A stretch of 11,918 nt of DNA from Arcanobacterium_A sp034173665 (GTDB taxonomy: Bacteria; Actinomycetota; Actinomycetes; Actinomycetales; Actinomycetaceae), in contig JAXFDG010000096.1 of assembly GCA_034173665.1 (NCBI GenBank), forward strand, positions 1-11,918, written 5' to 3'. Each line of letters opens with the position of its first letter. Positions within the stretch are counted from its first letter, which is position 1. A program made the position numbers and the translations under genes. The notes under the pieces were generated by a model. It saw only the letters and a list, made by a program, of their open reading frames with translations. It searched no databases and was not told the DNA's origin. Below are positions 1 through 7,265 of the stretch, piece after piece.

Positions 1-583
1 CTCAGTCGCCGCAGGAGTGGGTGCACTAACCGGACCGCTACACGGTGGAGAGAATGAAGCGGTACTGGAAAAGCAAAATGATTTAAGGGACAGCGGAACT
101 AGTATAGCGGACATCGAAAGAAAGGTGAAAGATAAGAAAAATGATGTGAAGTTGATGGGCTTCGGGCATCGAGTTTATAAGAATTACGATCCTCGGGCAA
201 AGATTGTTAAAGGTCTAGCTGATGAGATTCTAGGTAAGCTGCATGGAGATTCCGAATTATTCGAGATGGCTCGGCAGCTTGAGCAAACAGCTCTTGAAGA
301 TGATTACTTTGTTGAGCGGAGTTTGTATCCTAATGTTGATTTTTATACGGGTCTGATTTATAAAGCCATGGGATTCCCAACTCAGATGTTTACGCCGCTC
401 TTTGCTCTTGGACGTTTACCGGGATGGATTGCTCAGTATCGTGAATTAATCCTTGATCCGACGCAGAAGATTGGGCGACCACGTCAGGTGTATGTTGGAT
501 CCGGGGAACGAGACTGGATTCCAATGAGTGAACGTGACCATCAGAATCGACGATTCCATGATTTTGAAGATGGTCAGGTATAA
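1..583 (+). CDS. gltA: Citrate synthase, C-terminal part (5' end outside window)
   Basis: Condenses oxaloacetate and acetyl-CoA to citrate, the entry step of the TCA cycle, in the cytosol. The reading frame is open from base 2, so the gene is cut by the window edge and about 193 C-terminal residues of a roughly 430-residue family are present. All three catalytic residues can be seen: His in LHGG (codon 41-43), His in GHRVYK (codon 167-169) and Asp in NVDFYTG (codon 338-340), corresponding to H264, H305 and D362 of the E. coli enzyme. YDPRAK and the C-terminal IGRPRQVYVG segment supply conserved arginines. One oddity is GGEN where the family usually has GGAN. The gene ends with TAA and is followed by a strong hairpin at 670-735. 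The GTG at 17 is internal, not the start. Confidence 0.95.
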   Translation, partial: SVAAGVGALTGPLHGGENEAVLEKQNDLRDSGTSIADIERKVKDKKNDVKLMGFGHRVYKNYDPRAKIVKGLADEILGKLHGDSELFEMARQLEQTALEDDYFVERSLYPNVDFYTGLIYKAMGFPTQMFTPLFALGRLPGWIAQYRELILDPTQKIGRPRQVYVGSGERDWIPMSERDHQNRRFHDFEDGQV

Positions 584-669
584 AAAGTCCTCGGCAGTTA
601 TAGCACTGTAATCAGATTGAGAAATAATTTTTCTTGCCTCTGAAAGTGCTTGCGCTATGAGGAAAAGGT

Positions 670-735
670 GAAAGTGCTGTTGCTAATTTTGCTTCAACGG
701 TGAGGTAAAAATTAGCGATGGCACTCTCTATTTTT
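670..735. terminator. Bidirectional Rho-independent terminator between gltA and folA
   Basis: Bases 670-690 pair with 708-728 in a stem of about 21 bp around a 17-base loop. As plus-strand RNA it has three G-U pairs and one mismatch (672/726). It is followed by TATTTTTAT at 729-736 on the plus strand. On the minus strand the end of the stem runs into CCTTTTCC (661-668), so it can also stop folA transcription, although three of the pairs become A-C mismatches there. Its position between convergent genes fits a shared terminator. Confidence 0.75.
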
Positions 736-749
736 ATCAGCTTCTTTTA

Positions 750-1283
750 TTATTGCTCCGGAAGTGAAAATACTGCTTTCGGATTGCGGGAATAAGCCGT
801 TATTCGATACTCGATATTATTGTTTGCGCAGTACCAGCCACGGTCCGGATTAGCAGAAATAATATGCCAATCAAAGTCAATCCTTGGTGCAAATGCGTCA
901 GCATTAGGGACCTCAAGATTTACATCTGTAACCACTAATAATTCAGCTTCTGTAAGAGCTTGTTGATAGATTTGCGAACCGCCGATTATCCAGATATTTT
1001 CTGATGTGAAAGATTTGGCAAGTGAAATCGCTTCATCTAAAGAAGATGCAAGGTGTGCTCCTGGAGCAAGGAAATCAGGATTTCGGGACAACACAATATT
1101 CTCCCGTCCAGGAAGCGGCCGGAATCTCGGATTCAGCGATTCCCAAGTGCTTCTCCCCATGATTACCGGGCTGCCTTTAGTGACTTTTTTGAAGAGAGCC
1201 AAATCTTCAGGCAAATGCCAAGGAAGAGTGCCGTTAGTGCCGATTGCTCCACCATGCCCTTGTGCCCAAATCATCCCTAACAT
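750..1283 (-). CDS. folA: Dihydrofolate reductase
   Basis: Reduces dihydrofolate to tetrahydrofolate with NADPH, regenerating the cofactor oxidised by thymidylate synthase encoded just upstream. The 177-residue protein has the usual family length plus a short tail. Visible signatures are the start-proximal MIWAQ, GAIGTNGTLPWHLPEDL with the substrate-protonating acidic residue Asp27, PVIMGRSTWESL, PLPGRENIVLSR and the NADPH-contacting IWIIGG loop. The gene lies 139 bases after thyA on the same strand, so it may be cotranscribed or have its own promoter. The start is uncertain: a GAGGAAG Shine-Dalgarno (1286-1292) is only 2 bases from the ATG at 1283 and 11 bases from the in-frame ATG at 1274 (Met4). 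A short AT-rich inverted repeat ATTCT/AGAAT (1293-1307) sits directly upstream of it. Confidence 0.95.
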   Translation of the reverse strand: MLGMIWAQGHGGAIGTNGTLPWHLPEDLALFKKVTKGSPVIMGRSTWESLNPRFRPLPGRENIVLSRNPDFLAPGAHLASSLDEAISLAKSFTSENIWIIGGSQIYQQALTEAELLVVTDVNLEVPNADAFAPRIDFDWHIISANPDRGWYCANNNIEYRITAYSRNPKAVFSLPEQ

Positions 1284-1422
1284 AGCTTCCTCATTCTTAT
1301 CGAGAATAGATACGAAAATTAATCTTCATATCTGATTACAAAGTAAATTTGTTAGTCACGTAATTTCTAAAACAGTTACAGATTTCTTGAATAATTACAT
1401 ACTTTAGCGGATCGGAACAGGT

Positions 1423-2232
1423 TTATACGGCCACAGGAGCTTGGATTCCTGGGTGATGCTGGTATCCTTCAGAAGCAAGGATATCGTCCATTTCGTATTC
1501 AAAAATTGATGGCGCTTTACGGAGTTCGAGCTTTGGAAACGGGTATGGCTGGCGTGACAGCTGAGTTTTTACTTGCTCAATATGGTTGGTGTAGATATGG
1601 CAGTCTCCACCTGTCCACACAAATTCACCAACCTTAAGGTCACATTGTTGCGCAACCATATGTGTAAGCAGGGAATAGGAAGCAATGTTAAACGGTACGC
1701 CGAGGAAGAGATCTGCAGAACGTTGGTAGAGTTGGCAGGATAATTTTCCATCAGCTACATAGAACTGGAAGAAAGCATGGCATGGCATCAGAGCCATCGC
1801 GTCGAGATCGGCTACGTTCCATGCAGAGACAATCATTCGGCGAGAATCTGGGGTGTTTTTAATTTGTTCAATTACCTGTGCGATTTGATCAATATGAGAT
1901 CCGTTAGGAGTTGGCCAAGAACGCCATTGGTAACCATAAACCGGTCCAAGTTCTCCTTGAGCATCAGCCCATTCATCCCAAATTGTGATTCCATGTTCTT
2001 GCAGCCATTTAATATTCGTATCACCTTTTAAGAACCACAGTAGTTCACCTTTTACGGCTTTCATGGCCACGAATTTTGTCGTAATTCTTGGGAATCCTTC
2101 TTCGGCGAGGTTGTAACGGAGTTGTCGACCAAAAACAGAAATTGTTCCGGTTCCGGTTCGATCAGTTTTTAAGGTGCCATTATCCAACACGTCTTGTAGT
2201 AGATCTTCATATTGTCGATTGATAATAGTCAT
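1423..2232 (-). CDS. thyA: Thymidylate synthase
   Basis: Methylates dUMP to dTMP using methylenetetrahydrofolate as both carbon donor and reductant, producing dihydrofolate for FolA. The 269 residues match the E. coli-type ThyA (264) closely. Catalytic and binding residues are all in place: Arg25 in DRTGTG, Glu63 in GELLWF, Trp85 in TIWDEWAD, Tyr99, nucleophile Cys151 in MPCHAFFQFYV, Arg171 and Asp174 in QRSADLFLG, Asn in PFNIASY, and His/Tyr in GGDCHIYTNH. The protein ends with the family-typical PVAV. The start is supported by AAGGTGA (2236-2242) three bases upstream of the ATG. The gene is 106 bases downstream of the DUF2505 gene. A TATGATAAT -10-like stretch lies at 2283-2291 on the minus strand, without a recognisable -35, so a private promoter is possible but weakly supported. 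Confidence 0.97.
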   Translation of the reverse strand: MTIINRQYEDLLQDVLDNGTLKTDRTGTGTISVFGRQLRYNLAEEGFPRITTKFVAMKAVKGELLWFLKGDTNIKWLQEHGITIWDEWADAQGELGPVYGYQWRSWPTPNGSHIDQIAQVIEQIKNTPDSRRMIVSAWNVADLDAMALMPCHAFFQFYVADGKLSCQLYQRSADLFLGVPFNIASYSLLTHMVAQQCDLKVGEFVWTGGDCHIYTNHIEQVKTQLSRQPYPFPKLELRKAPSIFEYEMDDILASEGYQHHPGIQAPVAV

Positions 2233-2338
2233 CGTTCACCTTAAAAATATTGTGGTGGATTGCGAAAGCATTTGGACTTTTTATTATCATATTGCTTTGC
2301 AAAATTAGTACTTTTCTCTCTCAAATTTTACTCAAAGT

Positions 2339-2812
2339 TTATGGAAGTAACTGCTTTATTAAGTTCGCGTCTTTTTCAAGGATTTTCGGAAGATACTGGG
2401 CAGCTTGGGTTTCGAGCTTTTTCCCGATAAATGGAATTGAAATATTCAATTCGCCGTCGTGAGTAATCTGAGTTAAATCACTGGCAAGTGGAGTGATTGT
2501 AGTCTGTAAGGTGACTGTGGCTGGTACTTTCCCGAACTCAAATTGATAGCTAATTATATTTGGCGATATCGAGCTTTGAGCGGCACTTACGGTGAGAGAA
2601 AGAGAATTGCCAAGAAATGATTTTGCAACTGCGGGAATATTAGTTAAATCTACCGTTGCTGAAAAGTTCATTTTCTGTGTTTCGAAATTACTGAAGGAAT
2701 AATTCTTAAGATGTAGTTTTTCTGCGCGAAGTTCCATGAGTTCTGCGCTAAATAATACTTTGAAGAGATCTTGCTCAGAAGAACTGAATTGTTGCGATAA
2801 AGAAATTTTCAT
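2339..2812 (-). CDS. DUF2505-family protein
   Basis: This 157-residue protein has no signal peptide or membrane segment. It resembles the actinobacterial DUF2505 family, a START/SRPBCC-like fold of unknown ligand. The resemblance rests on overall length, alternating beta-strand character and the C-terminal pattern GELNISIPFIGKKLE (residues 120-134) followed by an amphipathic helix (about 135-156). That pattern matches the family's G-x-x-x-V-x-IPLxGxxxE ending. No catalytic residues can be assigned, and the biochemical role is unknown. AAGGAA at 2821-2826, eight bases from the ATG, supports the start. It is divergent from the pdtaS-like gene with only 34 bases between starts, so the two promoters must overlap or lie within the neighbouring coding sequence. 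It precedes thyA on the same strand and could be the first gene of a DUF2505-thyA-folA unit. Confidence 0.7.
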   Translation of the reverse strand: MKISLSQQFSSSEQDLFKVLFSAELMELRAEKLHLKNYSFSNFETQKMNFSATVDLTNIPAVAKSFLGNSLSLTVSAAQSSISPNIISYQFEFGKVPATVTLQTTITPLASDLTQITHDGELNISIPFIGKKLETQAAQYLPKILEKDANLIKQLLP

Positions 2813-2817
2813 TTACT
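2789..2817 (+). promoter_or_regulatory. Candidate promoter for the pdtaS-like gene
   Basis: TTGTTG (2789-2794) and TTTACT (2812-2817) are separated by 17 bases. This places a likely transcription start about 2824, just before the ribosome binding site at 2836. It lies inside the start of the divergent DUF2505 gene because the intergenic gap is only 34 bases. The hexamers are imperfect, so this is a tentative call. Confidence 0.3.
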
Positions 2818-2835
2818 TATTTCCTTGTTCAGACT

Positions 2836-2844
2836 AAGGTGGAG
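2836..2844 (+). promoter_or_regulatory. Ribosome binding site fixing a GTG start
   Basis: AAGGTGGAG ends two bases before GTG at 2847, with its AGG core about 7 bases away. It selects the GTG over the overlapping, out-of-frame ATG at 2845. Confidence 0.7.
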
Positions 2845-2846
2845 AT

Positions 2847-4271
2847 GTGCCAATTTTAACGAAAGTTTTTGAAAAGTCCGGCGAGTTCAGCTCTGCGCAA
2901 CAAGAGTGGTTGCATCAGCTTGTTGGAGACTGGCAAGCTGTTTCTGATTTAGCATTTTCAGATTTAGTTTTATACCTTCCAGTTGATAGCAGTTTTTTAG
3001 TGGGTGCCCATGCACGACCGGCAACTGCTGCAACAATGGTTGAAGCAGATATAGTTGGCACTTATGCTGGCGAAGATATTGTTGACGGACTTTCGAAAGC
3101 CCACATATCTGGTCGAATTGTGCGATACCTAGGGTTAAATTGTTTGCATACCTTTGTGCCAGTTAAACATTCTGGGAGAACTATTGCGGTTGTGCATGTG
3201 CTAACTGCACAATATCCAGACCGCACTCCAAACCAACGCCACTTAAATTATGGCGATATCGCGCAGACTTTACTAGAAATGATTGCCAGTGGCGACTTTC
3301 CTTTAGAGGGAACTCCAACCGGATTCCGGCATGGTACACCGCGTGTTTCTGATGGTTTAGTGCATTTGGATGAAGATGGAACAGTCTTATACGCGTCGCC
3401 AAATTCAGTTTCGCATTTTCGTCGGTTAGGAATTAAAAAGCCGTTAACTGGACTCGTGCTGCTGGAGGAAGTTACTGGTTTAATCGAAGATTATGCAGTA
3501 CCAGAAGAAACTTTGCCAGTTGTGTTAATGGGACGAGCTGCGTGGATGACTGAATTTGATTCACGAGGCGTGATTATCTCAATGCGTGCATTGCCGTTAA
3601 TTCGTCATGGTGAACGAGTTGGGGCGGTACTTTTCACCCGTGATATTTCGGAGTTGCGCCGACAAGAGCGGCAATTATTATCGAAAGACGCAACGATTCG
3701 CGAGATTAATCACCGCGTGAAAAATAATTTACAGACCGTGTCGGCACTGTTACGACTGCAAGCACGGAGAGCCGATAATGAAGGAACTCGCTCGGCTTTA
3801 GAACAAGCAATGCGAAGAGTCGAAATGATTGCAATTGTGCATGAAGGGCTTTCACAAAATATTGATGAAGTCGTTGAATTCGACGAAGTTTTTGGTTCGT
3901 TATTGCGAATCGTGCGAGATATTGCGGTTACCGATTCTGCTGTTGACATTGAATTTTCTGGCTCTTTTGGGCGAGTACGTGCAGAACAAGCTACAGCATT
4001 AGCAGTTGTGCTTAACGAGGTTATCTCTAACGCTATTGAACATGGATTAACCGATGGGGGATTAGTGCAAGTTGATGCACGGCGAAATAATGAACGTCTT
4101 GCAGTGATTGTGCGAGATAACGGAAAAGGTATCTCTGATTTAGAACCCGGATCAGGATTAGGGACAAAAATTGTGAAAACTCTTGTGAAGACAGAGTTAC
4201 AAGGTTCAATTGCATGGAGAGCGCGTGAAGACGGCGGTACAGAAGTTTTAGCTCAGCTTCGGTTACGATAG
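2847..4271 (+). CDS. pdtaS: PdtaS-type cytosolic sensor histidine kinase
   Basis: Soluble sensor kinase of the HisKA_2/HWE-like class, orthologous in appearance to M. tuberculosis PdtaS, which phosphorylates the ANTAR RNA-binding regulator PdtaR. The 474 residues (about 500 in M. tuberculosis) contain no membrane segment. Order of parts: a GAF-like N-terminal domain (about 1-150), a PAS domain (about 165-270), the dimerisation/phosphoacceptor helix SKDATIREINHRVKNNLQ with His289, then a HATPase_c domain. That domain has N-box Asn395 in NEVISNAIEHG, the G1 box DNGKG (424-428) and the G2 box GSGLG (435-439). All catalytic elements are intact. A GTG start is chosen because of the strong upstream AAGGTGGAG. 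No pdtaR gene is visible in the window, as in M. tuberculosis where the partner is unlinked. It converges on whiB1 with 46 bases between stops. Confidence 0.9.
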   Translation: MPILTKVFEKSGEFSSAQQEWLHQLVGDWQAVSDLAFSDLVLYLPVDSSFLVGAHARPATAATMVEADIVGTYAGEDIVDGLSKAHISGRIVRYLGLNCLHTFVPVKHSGRTIAVVHVLTAQYPDRTPNQRHLNYGDIAQTLLEMIASGDFPLEGTPTGFRHGTPRVSDGLVHLDEDGTVLYASPNSVSHFRRLGIKKPLTGLVLLEEVTGLIEDYAVPEETLPVVLMGRAAWMTEFDSRGVIISMRALPLIRHGERVGAVLFTRDISELRRQERQLLSKDATIREINHRVKNNLQTVSALLRLQARRADNEGTRSALEQAMRRVEMIAIVHEGLSQNIDEVVEFDEVFGSLLRIVRDIAVTDSAVDIEFSGSFGRVRAEQATALAVVLNEVISNAIEHGLTDGGLVQVDARRNNERLAVIVRDNGKGISDLEPGSGLGTKIVKTLVKTELQGSIAWRAREDGGTEVLAQLRLR

Positions 4272-4317
4272 GCGCAGTCGGCTGTACTTATAGTTAAGAG
4301 TTATCTTCGGTTGAGTG

Positions 4318-4557
4318 TTATCGCCGGTTGAGCGCACGACGACGAATTAGGCGGCGTTCATCTTCAGACATTCCGCCCCAAACTCCGGCGTCTTGATTGG
4401 TGTCTAAAGCCCACTTCAAACAAACTTCACGGACGGAGCAAGATTGGCAAATTCTCTTTGCTGCTTCAGCTTGCGCCAGTGCTGAGCTAGAACTTCCAAT
4501 TGGGAAGAATAGCTCTGGGTCTTGTTCAAGACATGCAGCGTGATGGCGCCAATCCAT
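4318..4557 (-). CDS. whiB1: WhiB1-like [4Fe-4S] transcriptional regulator
   Basis: WhiB proteins bind a nitric-oxide- and oxygen-sensitive [4Fe-4S] cluster and act with the principal sigma factor; WhiB1 is essential in mycobacteria. The 79-residue protein carries the four cluster ligands Cys9, Cys37, Cys40 and Cys46 in the C-x27-C-x2-C-x5-C pattern. These are followed by the GVWGG turn (58-62) and a basic Arg-rich C-terminus (RRLIRRRALNRR) for DNA contact. The opening MDWRHHAAC, DPELFFP and GGMSEDERR segments match WhiB1 more closely than other WhiB paralogues as I recall them. AGGAG at 4566-4570 supports the ATG. The position convergent to the pdtaS-like gene repeats the order remembered from M. 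tuberculosis (Rv3219/Rv3220c). Upstream lie 194 bases separating it from the ABC operon, probably with its own promoter. Confidence 0.93.
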   Translation of the reverse strand: MDWRHHAACLEQDPELFFPIGSSSSALAQAEAAKRICQSCSVREVCLKWALDTNQDAGVWGGMSEDERRLIRRRALNRR

Positions 4558-4619
4558 AATTAATGCTCCTGTATGCCACTTAAGGCGATGGTATAAGGGA
4601 AAAACTTCGTACCGTACTA

Positions 4620-4642
4620 ACTTTGGCAGGTTTCGGCAAAGT
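4620..4642. repeat. Inverted repeat upstream of whiB1
   Basis: ACTTTG (4620-4625) and CAAAGT (4637-4642) form perfect 6-base arms around 11 bases, centred about 74 bases before the whiB1 start. The place is suitable for an operator, but no known protein is assigned to it. No clear -35/-10 pair was found; TTATAC on the minus strand near 4590 is a weak -10 candidate. Confidence 0.35.
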
Positions 4643-4684
4643 GAGCAAGAGTAAAAACTGTGATTAAGAGCCCGTTGCGGTTTG

Positions 4685-4700
4685 TTTAATTCAGATTAAA
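4685..4700. repeat. AT-rich inverted repeat between the permease gene and whiB1
   Basis: TTTAAT-TCAG-ATTAAA is a perfect 6-base-arm palindrome with a four-base centre. It lies 51-67 bases downstream of the permease stop and about 130-145 bases upstream of whiB1. The stem is too AT-rich to be a convincing Rho-independent terminator. It could be an operator or chance in AT-rich DNA. Confidence 0.3.
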
Positions 4701-4751
4701 ATTACCCATTTTGCTTTTCTTGGACTTTTTACGAATAACGCTGTGAGCAGC

Positions 4752-7265
4752 CTAAATATAGTTAATCCGAGCTTGAATTCGTTTAATTAGGTGGAGCGCA
4801 ATCCAAGAGCTGAAGGTTGTTGCTGCGATGAGAATTACAATTTTTTGAATTGGGAAATTGGCTAATAACGTAAATGGGAATTGATCTAGAAAGACGCTAC
4901 TGATGTAATAAGCTGCAGTTGCTCCCGTGGTAGCTCCGCCAAGAGAATTAAAGAAAATTCGAGTAGTAGCTTGTTGAATATATCGATTTTTAATTTTTTC
5001 TGAAGAGTAACCGAGTCTAATTAAAGTTGCTTGGGACTGTGTTTTTAGTCGTTGAACTTCTGCAAGCCTTAGCGTAATCACCACAATTGTAAGAGCTAAT
5101 GTAACGTAGAGAGTTAGCGTGGCCAGTAGCTCTAAATCAACATTGTGAATCTCAGCCTCAGAAATAGTGGTGCGTGGCTGCAAGTGGAGGGATTGGTTAC
5201 TGGAGAAATTATCGATTACAGAAGTTATCGTTTGCGCTAAGTTTGAATTCTCTGTGTCAATAAGAGTCCAAACTATTTCTTGTGTGCTTTTAATGCCGTT
5301 CAAGGAATCTGTATCAGTTATAAGAACGGTCCAAAAGTAGTTTGTTGATTCCACTTCTTTAAGTGCGATATTCAAGTTGTACTCAGGTGCGATTACTCGG
5401 AATTTAGCTTTTTCATTAGTGAGTTTTAATGTGGAAATACTTGGATTGATTATCAGAGTATTATTGGATATTGATTTTTCTTTATCGTTAATTTCTGCGA
5501 AATAATTTATTGCATTTCTTGGTGAAGCAAGATGAATTAATTGGGTATCTGTACTCGTGCTGTTTTCTTCTTTTAAAGTAGCTTCGATTGCCTTTAACTG
5601 CAGGATACGGTTAACGTTTGGTTCATCATAAATTGAAGTTAGTGACTGCTGATTTATATGAGAATTAGGCGCGGCATAGATGGCGAAATCGAATGGTTGA
5701 GAGTGTTGATTATAGGTTTCATAAACGAACTGTGAATAATTTGTGGTAGTCCATAATGCAGTAATAGTTGCTGTGGTGAGGAATAATATTAATGATCCAA
5801 AAGTTAGTTGAACTGCAGTAGCTTTGCTGATAATGCTGCGTGAAATTTTATTTTTCCAGGGGAGAATCCGAATATTTTCCGTAACAAAAATCTTTTTAAT
5901 TAGCGCAGTGATAAAAAAACCGAGTGAAATAATGCCAATTATTATTGCTATTGGTGCAAAATTTTGCGGATTATCTTCGAATGTTGCTGTCCAATATAAA
6001 CCTTGTGTGCTGGTTATCAGTGCGAATAGTGTAATCGCACCGAGGAAAAGAGTGAGGAAAAATGTTACGAATGATAATGAGTACCACTGGGCGTTTGTTG
6101 CTGTGTTCTTCTTGTTAATGGGAAGCTCTAATTTTTTCGCAGTTCTATAGAGGGCTGGGATAGTGCAGAGAATACCGATAATTATTGCTATAAGAATTGA
6201 GATTAAGAATCCGGTCCAAGTGAAATAGTTTTCTTTGATGGTAAAGGGAAGAGCTGATAGTAACTGTGAGTCTTCTCGAATTCCAAGGAGGATTGCGCGA
6301 ATCATAAAATTTGTAATTAGCGCTGTGAAAAAAACTATTGTGAAGAATTCTAAAGCTTGAATTGTAATTATTTTTCTTCTTGAAAAACCAAGAATTCGCA
6401 GACGAATAAAATCTGATTGGCGTAAATCTGTATAACGCCAAAAACTAATTGCTAGTACCGCGATTGCGATCAGGGTCGGTGCTGCTACTAGCCAGCGAGC
6501 AGTATAAATGTAGTATCGATATTGTTCTGATAATGTATTCCGAATTTGTGCTTGAACCTGGGCTCTAGAGAGTGTCGTCTTAGCCGAGATTTTAGTTACT
6601 GCTGCAGTTAATTCAGCTGCACTGTGGGCCTTTTCCGAAGAAATAAGATTTATTTTGTCTGTATCCTGGAGCGGGGTTGAGAGCCAATTTTTTCCAAGGA
6701 TGAAATCAAGATTTGTGGAGTAGATTTCTAAAGCTCTCGGCTCAAGTGTGAGGAAATCTTTTTTAAAGACTCCGACCACTTTTCCAATGAGGTATTGACT
6801 TGAATCGTGATTAATTAAAACCGTTAGACTTTGCCCGATATCAACATTTAGAGTTTCTGCTAACTCATTAGAAATTAAAATTTCATCGATATTTTGCGGG
6901 TATTCTCCTGTTGTCAGAGGAATTTTCACCTCGGTGTGTGGAGAGAAAGAATTTATTACGACGCTGCTAGCTTGGTGTGTGGAAATCGCAAAAGCTTCAC
7001 GTTTAGTAACCAGCTCAAATGTTGAAAATTCTTTCTGTTTCTCAATTTTCTTGAGCAATTCACCAGCAAGCTGTTCATCATCGCTAATTTGAAATTTTGT
7101 TTTTCCTAGTTCTTGACTTGTTGCGGAATATAAATTTCCTTCAGCTAAACGTTCGATAGAAAGAAATGAGAAAATAGCTAAGCTCAGAAAAACAGTAATA
7201 AGTAGTGGGCTCAATAGCGAACGCCAATATCGAGTGAGAGTTCCAGTGAGCAGTGCACGAATCAT
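4752..7265 (-). CDS. Large FtsX/MacB-type ABC permease-like membrane protein
   Basis: An 837-residue protein with two FtsX modules. I count ten hydrophobic segments, near residues 17-37, 258-277, 305-326, 348-371, 394-418, 437-458, 485-505, 711-733, 768-794 and 806-826. They leave two big extracytoplasmic domains (about 38-257 and 506-710). The first domain contains a MacB periplasmic-core-like stretch around 119-170 (GEYP...EILISNELAETLNV...VVGV). Coupling-loop signatures are LRILGFSRRKI (289-299) and LIRLGYSSEKI (748-758). Family members export lipids, lipoproteins or peptides, or transmit ATPase motion to the envelope. It overlaps the ATPase-like gene by one base (TGATG), so translation is coupled and the two products probably form a complex. 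The gene is notably AT-rich, for example 13 G/C in 5461-5520. The substrate is unknown. Confidence 0.85.
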   Translation of the reverse strand: MIRALLTGTLTRYWRSLLSPLLITVFLSLAIFSFLSIERLAEGNLYSATSQELGKTKFQISDDEQLAGELLKKIEKQKEFSTFELVTKREAFAISTHQASSVVINSFSPHTEVKIPLTTGEYPQNIDEILISNELAETLNVDIGQSLTVLINHDSSQYLIGKVVGVFKKDFLTLEPRALEIYSTNLDFILGKNWLSTPLQDTDKINLISSEKAHSAAELTAAVTKISAKTTLSRAQVQAQIRNTLSEQYRYYIYTARWLVAAPTLIAIAVLAISFWRYTDLRQSDFIRLRILGFSRRKIITIQALEFFTIVFFTALITNFMIRAILLGIREDSQLLSALPFTIKENYFTWTGFLISILIAIIIGILCTIPALYRTAKKLELPINKKNTATNAQWYSLSFVTFFLTLFLGAITLFALITSTQGLYWTATFEDNPQNFAPIAIIIGIISLGFFITALIKKIFVTENIRILPWKNKISRSIISKATAVQLTFGSLILFLTTATITALWTTTNYSQFVYETYNQHSQPFDFAIYAAPNSHINQQSLTSIYDEPNVNRILQLKAIEATLKEENSTSTDTQLIHLASPRNAINYFAEINDKEKSISNNTLIINPSISTLKLTNEKAKFRVIAPEYNLNIALKEVESTNYFWTVLITDTDSLNGIKSTQEIVWTLIDTENSNLAQTITSVIDNFSSNQSLHLQPRTTISEAEIHNVDLELLATLTLYVTLALTIVVITLRLAEVQRLKTQSQATLIRLGYSSEKIKNRYIQQATTRIFFNSLGGATTGATAAYYISSVFLDQFPFTLLANFPIQKIVILIAATTFSSWIALHLIKRIQARINYI

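Noticed and set aside
1006..1335. Plus-strand open frames across folA
   Set aside because: They are antisense to a clear DHFR gene with all family motifs, have no family resemblance and no ribosome site.
4308..4331. Direct repeat CGGTTGAG at the 3' end of whiB1
   Set aside because: Two 8-base copies, one within coding sequence, with no further copies seen; likely chance.
4740..4751. GCTG-TGAG-CAGC hairpin after the permease stop as a terminator
   Set aside because: The stem is only four base pairs and no T-run follows on the minus strand.
5824..6441. Open frames on either strand within the permease region
   Set aside because: The permease frame is continuous with regular membrane segments; these have no start signals or recognisable features.
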